A stretch of 64,000 nt of DNA from assembly GCA_963989385.1 (NCBI GenBank), contig OZ022502.1, forward strand, positions 15,425,001 through 15,489,000, given 5' to 3'. Positions within the stretch are counted from its first letter, which is position 1, and each line of letters opens with the position of its first letter. The stretch comes from Ctena decussata. Taxonomy: Eukaryota; Mollusca; Bivalvia; Lucinida; Lucinidae. A model generated the notes under the pieces. The model did not search any database. It had not been told where the DNA came from and saw only the letters and a list, made by a program, of their open reading frames with translations. Positions 43,125 through 53,405 of the stretch are shown here, one piece after another. The translations under genes were made by a program, and so were the position numbers.

Positions 43125-43334
43125 CAGTCAACTCCCAATATCTCAAAGTCAAAGTTCATCCCAAACTACTTATATCTCAAAGTAAATTTTCTGGTTCCAG
43201 TAAATTTACTTTTAGGTATCAGTATTTTGGGATAAAAGTTGAAATGTAAATAAAAACTGGAACTGTGTCCACACTGTATTCTGATGTCAGAGGTATTTTG
43301 AGATATCAGGGTTTGAGATATCGAGAGTTGACTG
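43125..43334. mobile_element. M5 TA-flanked MITE, copy 1
   Basis: The ends cagtcaactcccaatatctc and the complement of gagatatcgagagttgactg, with TA outside both (43123-43124, 43335-43336). Tc1/mariner-like in form. Confidence 0.75.
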
Positions 43335-43437
43335 TAGTTTGATACAACCTCTTTTTGTGTATCATCAAAGCTAACAGCAGACCTACAAGTTGACTAAATA
43401 GAGTATATAGAGATGACTTATTGTTTTAAAACCTTTT

Positions 43438-43602
43438 TCAACAATATTTCAGTCATACTGAGCCAATGGAAGGATAGTGAAAGGCTATGTGCTATGGAGC
43501 CCTGTTTACAGTGGGAAAGAATTCCTCCTTCAGCAGAATTCAAACCTGGACTGCTAACTTAGCAGGCCAGCTTTAAACCCACTGAGCTACCAGGCTCCTG
43601 AA
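43438..43602 (-). mobile_element. SINE-B copy
   Basis: Minus-strand head ctggtagctcagtgggttta and B-box-like ccaggtttgaattc. A further degenerate SINE-B-like stretch follows at 43745-43870. Confidence 0.65.
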
Positions 43603-43888
43603 AAGAATAGAAAAGAACAGAATCAGCTCTAGCTTGCAGAAAGCTATGTACACTTGCAGAAGGCTATGTACAAAGAAAAAGTGCTGCTCTACTGAAATTG
43701 AGATATGAAATAAATGGGAGCCAGTCAGGGTGTGATAAATGGTATGGCATTTTATGGCTGTTTTGAAGTAACTCAGTCATATTGGGTTGAAGGGAGAATT
43801 AAGTAGGGGTATAAGACTGAAGAACAACGGTGACCAGGACTGAACTGAGACCTGTCAGACCTACCGGTATGACAACTTGATTATATCC

Positions 43889-43983
43889 TAATGTGCTTAA
43901 GTATTGGGACACCTAAAACCATTAATTTTCCATTTGTTCCAACTGGAAAATATTTTAGGTGTCCCAATATTTAAGCACTTAGG
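43889..43983. mobile_element. M8 hairpin MITE, short form
   Basis: cctaatgtgcttaagtattg plus ggacacctaaaa faces its complement around a small centre. Confidence 0.75.
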
Positions 43984-44397
43984 GTAGGGAGAGCATTAAA
44001 TCTCTCAGCCAACCGGACAGGACTATCAGGGTATGAACTGTTGGCAGCCTGTCAACAGATCACCAGACTATCAGGGTGGGAACTGTTGGCAGCCTGTCAA
44101 CAGATTATCATATTTGACTTTCAGATGAGAAGGAGCATGGTTCCTCTGCCAGTACCTTTAGCAAGTGGCATGACCCTACAAGCAGATGAATAATGCTCTA
44201 TCTCACTTATAGCACAATACCCAATGTAGACCTTTCACTTTATGGGGTTTCTCATGGTAAAGATTTGAGTACCTGGGGATTGTGCTGTAACTTCTTTTGG
44301 CCAGTTTAGTTATTGTGTCCCACTCCCGGTTATTATGGGTTGAAACTTTGCAAGCTGATGCAGATCAAAGGACAGTTTTGAGTTTTACGGATGGATG

Positions 44398-44540
44398 GGT
44401 GGATGACATGCAATTTTACGTCCTTTTCAACAGTATTTCAGTCATATCAGGACAATGGGATGATGATAATGAAAGGCTGTGTGCAATGGAACCCCGTTTA
44501 AAGTAAGAGAGATTCTTGCCTCAAGCGGGACTCTGGGAAA
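44398..44540 (-). mobile_element. SINE-B copy lacking its head
   Basis: Body words gtcatatcaggacaatggg and gaaaggctgtgtgcaatgga are kept; the tRNA-like part is missing after 44530. Confidence 0.55.
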
Positions 44541-44611
44541 AATGGAAATTGGCAATTTTTGCTATCTTATTTTTTTCTACAGAAATGTTTCTACGATTCA
44601 TTTGAATTTTG

Positions 44612-44887
44612 GCAGGGCTGCGTAGCGCAATCAGTAGGGCACCTGACTCATAAGTCAGGGGTCCTGGGTTCGAAACCCGGTCTGGCCACATACTTTCGTT
44701 TCTCCTTCCGCTGATTCAAGAAGGGCAGTTGTCAGTTACTGGCGAATGTATGTGCACTTAGTACTGGTTAACCGCATAGGAGGTCTAAGCCTGCCCAGGA
44801 ATAGTGTGGTTAGTTTAACTGGCCGTCCCGACATGACCATAGTTGTTTACCATGGACGTTAAGCATCAAACCAATCAAAAAAAAAAA
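44612..44887 (+). mobile_element. SINE-A with 14-bp target duplication
   Basis: An intact B box, gggttcgaaacc, and a full body, ending in an A-rich tail. tcatttgaattttg flanks it exactly (44598-44611, 44888-44901), which dates the insertion after the host array. Confidence 0.92.
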
Positions 44888-45496
44888 TCATTTGAATTTT
44901 GACCAAATCGCTGAATTTGATTGGTTGCCATGGCAAAATATAGGGTTAATTTAAAAAAAAAAAAATTCAAAAATCTTCTCCTCAGAAGGCATACGGCTTA
45001 TGAAGCTGATACTTTGCATACATGTTTATGTCATAAGACTCTACATAAATTATGTTTTTTCTTCAAATCCCATAAGAAGTCTGGTTGCTATGGCAACTTA
45101 TATTTTCCATTGACTTATGATGGGGAAAGTGAAAATTGGCAATTTTTGCTGTCTCACTAGTTATTTAGATTTTTCTTTCTATAAAAATGTTTCTTGAGTA
45201 GTCCTCTATGAGTCATATGAATTTTGTCCAAATCGCTGAATCTCATTGGTTGCCATGGCAAACTAAAGGGTCAATTTTTGAAAAAACTAGAGATGGCAGT
45301 AAGCATGGCTTACTAAATACCCCCCGCATTTAACAGTTAAGCATGGACCTTCGTCATCTAAGTTTTAGAACCCCCCTCAAACAAGCTTTCGGGGGGGTAT
45401 AAATATTACAAAATCTTCTTCGCAGAAGCCAGAGGGATGAAGCTGATACTTTGCATACATGTTAATGATATTAGCCTCTACCTAAATTATGTTTTT

Positions 45497-46132
45497 GTCC
45501 CTCGCCTTTTCGAAGAAAAGCGGAGGGACATAGTTTTTGGCATTCCGTCCCCCTAAAGTAGTAGGTACCTTGTGTGCGCAACTCCTCCTACAGTTTTATG
45601 CCGATTCTTTCGAAACTTTACAGATGTTTTTGTCATGGTCTGAAGATATGCATGTGGTTTGGATGTAATCCTGAGATTATTTTTTGTCACTTTTTCCACA
45701 AGTTGAACTTAGTCATTTTTTAGGCGTTTTTACTATCATAATGACTAGATAGTGGGTACCTTGTGTGCGCAACTCCTCCTACAGTTTTATGCCGATTCCT
45801 TTGAAACTTCACAGGTATTTTGATCATGGTCTGAAGATATGCATGTGGTTTGGATATAATCCTCACATTATTTTTTATCACTTTTTTCGCAAATTGGACT
45901 TAGCCATTTTTCATACAGTTTTACTATCAAAGTGAATAGATAGTGGGTACCTTGTGTGTTCAACTCTTTCTACAGTTTTATGCTGATTCCTTTGTTTGGA
46001 TATAATCCTCACATTATTTTTTATTACTTTTACCCAAGTTGAACTTAGCCATCACAATTTTAACTTAGTCGCTTTTCCAGCTCAAACACTAAGTGTATAT
46101 ACAGTGGAGACCTAGTTTCCAAGGCAGGGAAC
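45497..46132 (+). mobile_element. Satellite-bearing element H3, copy 1
   Basis: It begins with a hairpin (gtccctcgccttttcgaaga facing agcggaggga). About three tandem units of ~190 bp follow, with gaaactttacaga, catgtggtttggat and gtgggtaccttgtgtgcgca. It ends at gagacctagtttccaaggca. An inverted relative lies at 61436-62321. Confidence 0.7.
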
Positions 46133-46472
46133 ATAAATTCGTCGAATTTGCTTGTATTTTACTGTTGCTCATGTGAATTTGTTGCTATGGCAACTTAGAG
46201 TTTCCATAGACTTACATTGGGGAAAGTGGAAATTTTGCATTTATTTTTGTGTTACTGCAGATATTTTGACAAAAACTTTACAGAAATGGTCCTGGAGTAG
46301 GCCTTTACCAGCCATATGAATTTGTCTGAATCCCTGATTTTGATTGGTCCCCATTGCAACCAAAAACCCAGATTTTCTGAGCGATATAGGACCATGGGTC
46401 CTCTGGTTAAGGTGTAAATGTACACCATCATATTTTTCCACCATTTTTACAAAGGAGAAATATTTTCACTTT

Positions 46473-47190
46473 TATACGCCCGTTTTGCAAAAAAACGGAC
46501 ATATTATGTCATGGTGCATCTGTAAATTCTTGTGCATGCCATAACTCAGTATCCATTTGGGATAGCTTCATGAAATTTGGTAGGAATATGTATTAGGTTG
46601 GGGGAACATGTCAAGTACAAGAGTAGTTGCTCCCTCTTCCTTAGTTTCCAAGTTATGCCCCTTTGATTATTTTTTCCCCTGCAAGTCTTGTGCACATCAT
46701 AACTAGATAAGCGTTTGGGATATCTTATGAAACTTCACAGCAATGTGTATGAAGTCCCAACGATGTGTCACATACAACAATGGCTGCTCTCTCTTTCAAC
46801 TTTTTAGAGTTACATCCCTTTCATTAGTTCTTTTAGGCTATTTTTGTGTATACTTGAGTGCATACCTTAACTTGGTAACCGTTCGGAATATCATGATGAA
46901 ACTTTATAGCAATGTTCATGATCTCAAGACAATGTGTCATATATAAGAATGGTTGCATCCCTTTCTTAATTTTGGAGTAACCTCCCTTTGATAAGTATTT
47001 TTAGGTGTTTCTCATTCACTCCATATCTCCTCATCCTTTTGAAATATTAGACTAAAACTTTGTAGGAATGTGTATAATAATGGGACAATGTATCCTGAGC
47101 AAGAACCACAACTCTTGCTTACTTACTGAATTATCTGCCTTTGCATAAATTTCCTGTTTACTCTGTTACTCAACAGTATACGTATAATAT
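46473..47190. mobile_element. Satellite-bearing element H4
   Basis: Opening hairpin (cgcccgttttgcaaaaaaac) followed by four tandem units spaced 158 to 165 bp (starts near 46541, 46699, 46864, 47022). Each has ataact, a gtttgggatat-like word and gaaactt-agcaatgt. The right border is not clear. Confidence 0.6.
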
Positions 47191-47528
47191 TGTCAAGGGA
47201 ATGTAGTAGAACCAAGAATGGTATATCTAGTATATTTAGTTTATCTCCCTTGTTTGACTTTGGCATTACTCAACTCCTTGGAAGCTGATTTTTGGTATAC
47301 TAATAGAATTTGGTGTGTTAAATATTTAAATAATGTTGCAGTCATTAATTATAGAGTGGTTGCCTCTGTTTGTCTGCCTGTCTATCCTTTTGTAAACAGT
47401 CTTGTTTATTCTGTAACTCCTTTATGACATTTAAACGGGAGTATTATGCACCGCTTGCGAAGCCCTTGTTGTTTCCTTCTCCGGATGACAAAGCCCTCTA
47501 CCAGTACTCCTTAAGCAAGCAAATGACC

Positions 47529-47814
47529 TGCAACACGACAAAACCAACAAAGTGGCATATGTGCCCAGCAAAGATTCTGATCACAACTGGCATGTGCCTA
47601 GTCTGAGTCAATGCTATGCTCTGCAAGGGTAGCTAAGGGCATCTACCCAGTCTGATCAGAGTCTTCTCTGCGCGCTTAAATGGTAGCTAAGGGTCTATGT
47701 TAGCTCCATGTGGACAATGAAGATCAGACTGGACAGATGCCCAGGCTGATCCGAGTCTTGCTGGGGGTGTTTATTCCATATTGTTTTATTGTGATGCAGC
47801 TCAAATTGCTCGGA
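47529..47814. mobile_element. M1 MITE, copy 6, with internal duplication
   Basis: Longer than usual because part of the middle (gggtagctaagggcatctac and on) is repeated. Confidence 0.7.
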
Positions 47815-47838
47815 CACGAGTTCATACTACGTTAAAAT

Positions 47839-48066
47839 CACATGAGAATACCAACAAAGCTGTTGTGCACCCAGCGCAGACTCAGATCAGCCTGGGCATC
47901 TGCCCAGTCTGTTCAGTCTTCTCTGTCTGCATGGAGGTAGCTTAGACCTTAGCTACCCTTTAAACGCTTAGCAAAGAGTCTAATCTGACTGGGGGGATGC
48001 ACAGGCTGATCCGAGTCTGCGCTGGTCGCACAACCACTTTGTTGGTTTTCTCGTGTCGCTGCTCAA
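47839..48066. mobile_element. M1 MITE, copy 7
   Basis: Lies 24 bases after copy 6. Its right end tcgtgtcgctgctca is intact; the left end has drifted. Confidence 0.75.
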
Positions 48067-48647
48067 TTATGTTAAACTAACACTTGGCTGACTTGTATGA
48101 CCTTCCTCTGCTGTGCCAAATGCAAAAGAGCAGCTAGTACCATTTTCATGTACACTTGTACAACTAAATTGAATCAAGAACCTCCCATGAGCCAAGCAAC
48201 ATTCAGGACAGGGGAGAGAAAATAGAACTTCAACTAGCATAACAATTCTAATTTATTCAAAACAATACAATTATTTGTCACATTTTATGGATTAGTGAAA
48301 TTTCCCACAGACTTTTATTATATATAACCTTATTTTCAGTTAATATGACAGTCAGGACGAATGAACACAACCTTTACTGCGGCCAGGGATTCGTTCCACT
48401 GAGGTGCAGGGGACACATCTTTATGAGAATTGAAATGCACACATGACAGTACAGCATAATTACAGAAGTGTACGTCCATAAAGATCACAGAAATGAGCTG
48501 CAAGTTTCCAACACTTAACAGCTACAAATTATGATATGAAAAATAAACTAAATACTTCCTATCATATTTTTTATGCGCAAACTGTCAGCTTCAAAATTTA
48601 GTGACTCTCTCTCCTACATAACAGCTTTTACCACCATTAATAAATGG
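48067..48647. other. No gene seen
   Basis: AT-rich intergenic sequence without recognised structure. Confidence 0.4.
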
Positions 48648-48838
48648 ATGGATGTCTTGCAATTTTGCGTCCTTTTCAACAAAATCTCAGTCACATCAGG
48701 ACAATGGATAATGAAAGGCTGTGTGCAATGGAACCCTGTTTACCACTGGGAAGATTTCCATCTCCAGTCTGGCTTGAACCCTGGTCCCCTAGATCAGCAG
48801 GCCAGCACTAAACCTACTAAGCTATCGGGACTCCACCA
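48648..48838 (-). mobile_element. SINE-B copy
   Basis: Minus-strand head ccgatagcttagtaggttta and B box ccagggttcaagcc; full body. Confidence 0.7.
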
Positions 48839-49149
48839 CCATTGATAAATGGATATGCTGACAATGTGGGTGTGCAGTTTGAAAGACATAAACTGCCTTT
48901 TAGATGAAGAAAATTTCAAGCTTTTCATAATCATGTGACAAATAGCTACAGTTGTGCGTGTAAAAAAATCACAGAACTACATTATGTACAAGTACAGTAT
49001 TTACAGAAATTATTGGGGTGGGGGTGGGGGGCGGGAAGTCTGGATAAGATATTAAGGTATACACTGTTTACTAAAATTTTCTCCTATAAACAATAAATGG
49101 ACTATTCCAAATTCAACAAAATATTATTTCACAAAATTATAGGGATTAA

Positions 49150-49385
49150 GGTATTTGGAACACCTCCCTATTTTTTTCATCATTTTCATAAAGGGGAACC
49201 ACTTGTGACTTCCTGTTTGCTGACTTGACTGACACAGCCATTCCAAAATGAAATCTATTCTTAAAGGAAAGAATTTGCTCCAACAGGAGCAAATTCTTTT
49301 CTTTAAGAGTAGACTCCCATTGAACATGGAGGCAAAAATGAAAATGGCAGAGCTGTTTCCCCTGGAAGTGTACCCAATGACCTCA
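49150..49385. mobile_element. M4 MITE
   Basis: A perfect core, aaaggaaagaatttgctcc facing ggagcaaattcttttcttta, with right end aagtgtacccaatgacc. Confidence 0.65.
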
Positions 49386-50117
49386 AGTGAGAGTAAAATC
49401 ATATCAGTGGACTTTCTTCTGTTACAAAATATGTAATCTTTTCACTATTATAAATGAAATGCACATCAAAACAAGACTAGCTGGGATTACATTATCTGTA
49501 CAAAACTGAGTTACTAACTTCCCGTAACACAAGGTATTTACATTTACAGTGTAATGAGATAAGTGTTTTACATAAAACCTTTTTCTTGTCTCTAAACAGG
49601 TAATGGTGTAAGTCCTTTACTATTACATATAGCCTTTTTTTCTCTCTTCTTTTCTTTTCTCTAAACAGGTAATGACATATCCTTTACTATTACATATAGC
49701 CTTTCTTTTTCTTGAAACAGTAAGATGGTTATATATAAGGTTTCGGAAGTTTATACTGAAGATACCTCGCTAAATATTTGGATAGCCAGTCTGTAGATGC
49801 AGATCTGATGGCTTCTTAGGAACAGTCCATGAGTCTGCCATGTTTGCCAACAGCTTACAAAGCCTTGCACTGACTTATCCAACTTTCAAAGAGGGAAGAT
49901 TTCATCTAAGCATAAGACCTCACATGTTGCTGTTAAAAAGTGCAAAGCTTTCAGCCATAAATTTCAATTCAAACTTCCAAAAGCAAAAAAAAAATAGTTA
50001 ATATTTAAGCGGCTAATCTGCACAACAGTAAAACATAAACTGCTAATAATAAAACACTTATATCACAATACTGTACAGAGTTGCATTATAACTTGAGCAC
50101 CTAATACTACTTGAATG
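49386..50117. other. Non-coding; short internal duplication
   Basis: aaacaggtaatg, tcctttactattacatatag and ctttctttt segments occur two to three times at 49600-49720. No gene was seen. Confidence 0.4.
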
Positions 50118-50310
50118 GCTCTGGAAAAGGCAGGGTCTGATGATACTTCAGAGATAATTTCTGGCTCCTCTTTATTAAAACATATAGTGGCTCCTCATTT
50201 CTGGCCTCTCTCTATTAAAACGTAGTGACCCCTCATAAGAACTGCCTGAGGGAGTTCTAATGAGGGGCCAAAACATGTTTTGTGGCAATAATAGACAAGA
50301 CCTGTCCCCG
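50118..50310. mobile_element. M2 MITE, diverged copy
   Basis: Arms gtgacccctcataagaactg and agttctaatgaggggcc, with a duplicated left part. Confidence 0.5.
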
Positions 50311-50885
50311 TTCAGGATAGCTTGCCTGCAGCGCCTTGCCCATCACATAAAAAAATTTGACGTAAAACTTTAAAGTGTAATGCCAATGCCGACGTCAGAG
50401 TGACAACAATAGCTCCCTGTACTTTCGTACGGGCGAGCTAAAAATTAGCCTGGAAATATCTTTAAACCCAACCTTTATCTGACGCCCATGTTAACAAGTA
50501 CAAGCATGCTAGAAATAAGAATGACTTAAAACTGATCAACAATTTCAGTCAATTTATCTCGCTTATAAAATTTAACAACAGAAGTTTGTGCACATTCAAT
50601 CCATGAAGAACAAAATTTAAATTTCAACACTTACTCATAACTAACTTGAACAAGGTTTTATAAAAATTACTATCACTAATATATACCACAACTGACCTGT
50701 TATCTCTTAGCTTAAGTAGACTTTCGATGATACTGAAGAGGCAATTTTTTTTTTAATGGTTCCTCATTAAAATTGCCTGCTATGGGTATCTGACCCAGAA
50801 AGTTTAACGAGGTGGCTAAACCATGTTTTTAGGCAGCTCATAAGACAGACCAAAACCGTGTTTTCATGAAAGAAAATTACATGTA

Positions 50886-51088
50886 CAGTCAACTTTGATA
50901 TCTCAAAGTCAAATTTCAGCCCAAACTACTGATATATCAAAATAAATTTTCTGGTACCAGAAAATTTATTTTGAGATATCAGTAGTTTGAGATAACAGAA
51001 GTTGAAATATAAATAAAAATAGGAAATATATTCTTTGATATAAGAAGATATTTTGAGATATCAATATCTGAGATATCCGGAGTTGACT
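50886..51088. mobile_element. M5 MITE, copy 2
   Basis: Ends cagtcaactttgatatctc and the complement of gagatatccggagttgact. The inner hairpin is tctggtaccaga. Confidence 0.65.
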
Positions 51089-51339
51089 ATATCTCCAAAT
51101 TATCATCAAAACCAACTCTCTATCTGAAGCACTGAGAAATTTTTTTTAAGCAAAACTGTATGTACAGTCATTACCAAAATGACGACACTAACAATGGAAC
51201 ATATTCAAATTCAAGGTTTTCGAAAAGCACTTGGAGAATGTGTAAGCTATTACATTACATTAAAAACTGTTCAAGCCTTTAGAGATCATCTTGACTGTTC
51301 TTCAATACAAGTTTGTGTGAATTAAGGTGTAAGGATATA

Positions 51340-51470
51340 CAGCCAAGAAAGATCACTCTGACATGACAGTATTGTCTCCCTTCTCAAAGGGGGCTGCTCT
51401 TATAGGAAATGGAGAGAGCAAATTCTCTCCTTTAAGAGAACCCCCTTTTCAGAAGGTATTCGACTACCAG
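51340..51470. mobile_element. M4 MITE, short copy
   Basis: Core agagcaaattctctcctttaa with the facing arm ggaaatggagagagcaaa. Confidence 0.45.
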
Positions 51471-51620
51471 GTTAGCGAATACTATTCTGCCGAAGTGGTC
51501 GTCTTGGTAAAACTGGTAACCCGGCAAACGTTAGGGGTTCACCCATTCACCTTAGCTGTAATAACAATTAATACTGATCAACTTAGAATTTACAAAGATA
51601 TGGTACCAATTTACAGATAG

Positions 51621-51863
51621 ATGAGCCACGTCATGTGATTTCCAACAATGTGGCAATTTGGTCAGGTGATATTCGGATCATCCTTCTCATTTACACAGGG
51701 TAATCAGAGACCTCACTATTGGCTCTATGGCTTGGTCACTTCCAAAGACGGTTGATGTGACAAGGGAAGGCTCTTGTCAGACTGCACTTGTTTATGTGCA
51801 GTCTCTTTTCACCAGTGCCACATTGCTGGTAATCATTGCTGGTGATCACATGATGTGGCTCAT
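51621..51863. mobile_element. TIR element, ATGAGCCACGTCATGTGAT type
   Basis: The left end atgagccacgtcatgtgatt mirrors the right end atcacatgatgtggctcat. Inner arms ttccaacaatgtggca and tgccacattgctgg also face each other. Confidence 0.65.
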
Positions 51864-51880
51864 ATGCTACTGAGTTTTAA

Positions 51881-52083
51881 ACCTAAATGCGCCAAAAAGC
51901 AGACGATAAAATTTACGTCTGCAGAATTTCAAAAAATGTTTTGTCCAAGCGATATCATATTGAGAATTTGGACATTAGAGGGCAAACAGTGCAGATTCAG
52001 ATGAGGTGGCTCATTATGAGCCACCTCATCTGAATCTACACTGTTTGCCAATTCAACAATTTTAATTTTTGGCGCTTTAAGGG
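51881..52083. mobile_element. M3 TTAA-flanked MITE, copy 4
   Basis: TTAA at 51877-51880 and 52084-52087, ends acctaaatgcgcc and ggcgctttaaggg. A perfect core, gatgaggtggctcat facing atgagccacctcatc. Confidence 0.8.
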
Positions 52084-52147
52084 TTAATATCATCAATGTC
52101 TGGGATACCTCAACCACTACTATAATTTATACCAGGTTAAAATCTGG

Positions 52148-52150
<3 letters not shown>

Positions 52151-52201
<51 letters not shown>
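52151..52201. repeat. (AT)n microsatellite
   Basis: Uninterrupted AT dinucleotides over about 50 bases. Confidence 0.95.
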
Positions 52202-52203
<2 letters not shown>

Positions 52204-52402
52204 GCAAGTCCAGAACACGGAAAGTTGTTTGTGGATTTATATCATAGCTGAAATGGTGGCGTCCATTTTTTTGTTTATTTAGATTTATATAATTTGGTGA
52301 CCATCTAACATGGAGGAGGTCATCTTGTGACTGGGAGGTCCAGGTAAGGGGTGATTTTGAGGTTAATCATCTGCTCATTTCTCTAAATTCTCACATAAAC
52401 AT

Positions 52403-52642
52403 ATGAGCCAAGACACGACAAAACCAACAAAGTAGTTTTGCGCCCAGCGCAGACAAAGATCAGCCTGGGCACGCACCCAGTCTGACCAGAGTCTTCGTTG
52501 TCTGCATGGAGGTAGCTTAGACCCTTAGCTACACTTTAAGCACTCATCGGGGATTCTGATCAGACTGGGTGGATGCTCATGCTGATCGGAGTCTGGGCAG
52601 GGTGCACAACAACATTGTTGGTTTTCTTGTGTCATGGCTCAT
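52403..52642. mobile_element. M1 MITE, copy 8
   Basis: Ends atgagccaagacacgacaaa and the complement of cttgtgtcatggctcat. It lies about 690 bp beyond the ISCU stop, possibly outside the transcript. Confidence 0.8.
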
Positions 52643-53328
52643 ATGCTTAGAGCCTCATAAGAATCTCTTCTCATAGCTATTCTTATGAATGTCAAATTAA
52701 ATGACATTTAAGAATTTACTCACAATTAACCTTAAAATTCATTCTTATCTGGACCTCTGAACCCTTTTCTTTGTAATAGAGATATTCTGTTTATTTTTAT
52801 GTCTTCTAATACTGTGCAAATTCTTAGCAAAAATATTGGGGAAGTGTGTGTGGGGTGAGGGGTGGGGTAGTTGTGCTGAGGTAAGGTGGTGGTTGAGTTG
52901 GGGTTGTATGTGGAAATTCTGATACTTATTTCTTAATCTGCAAAAAAACACAAACATGTACTCAGCTCACTAGACAGGTTGAGACAATTGTAATGAAATC
53001 TGACCTGTTTTTTTTTTTTACATAAATAACATGTACTTAAAGATCAAAATTGTGTCCCAAAATTTTGGCTCAACTCTAGCTCTGTGCTACATACTGTACC
53101 CTGGTAAATTTTATTAGATACTTATTTTCAGGAACTAGCTGTAAAAAAATACTCATAATGCCTAGAATTTCCCTATTCTGACAGTTTTTTGCACTGACAT
53201 AGGCAATTAACAATTTGCAAAAGTATTATTTTCTTCAAACTTTGTAACTGCGAAGAACTTCGCAATTACAAAGTGGCACAAAATAAAAACCTTCGTGAAT
53301 ATTTCATGATTTACACAAGATAACTAAT

Positions 53329-53405
53329 CTAGCTGGAGCTCTCTGTCTTCTGGTTCTTCACCTTGTAATCTTGTAATGCCGCTTTAATGGCATCTTCTGC
53401 CAACA
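53329..53405 (-). CDS. ISCU: ISCU last coding exon
   Basis: The acceptor tttcag precedes tg, which completes the Met codon. It encodes LAEDAIKAALQDYKVKNQ and a polar tail ending SSS, then TAG. An M1 MITE begins 29 bp upstream of this exon. Confidence 0.92.

Larger units (their letters stand above)
44520..46400. repeat. Diverged tandem array (TTGCCATGGCAA units) with nested insertions
   Basis: Segments with gattggttgccatggcaa, gctgatactttgcatacatg and gggaaagtgaaaattggcaa recur (for example 44920, 45005, 45120, 45240, 45435, 46190). The array is split by the SINE at 44612 and the H3 element at 45497. Confidence 0.55.

Noticed and set aside
38300..53329. A search for a third gene between TOLLIP and ISCU
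   Set aside because: All frames there are short and fall in MITEs, SINEs or satellite elements; no exon-like segment with splice sites and a recognisable protein was found.
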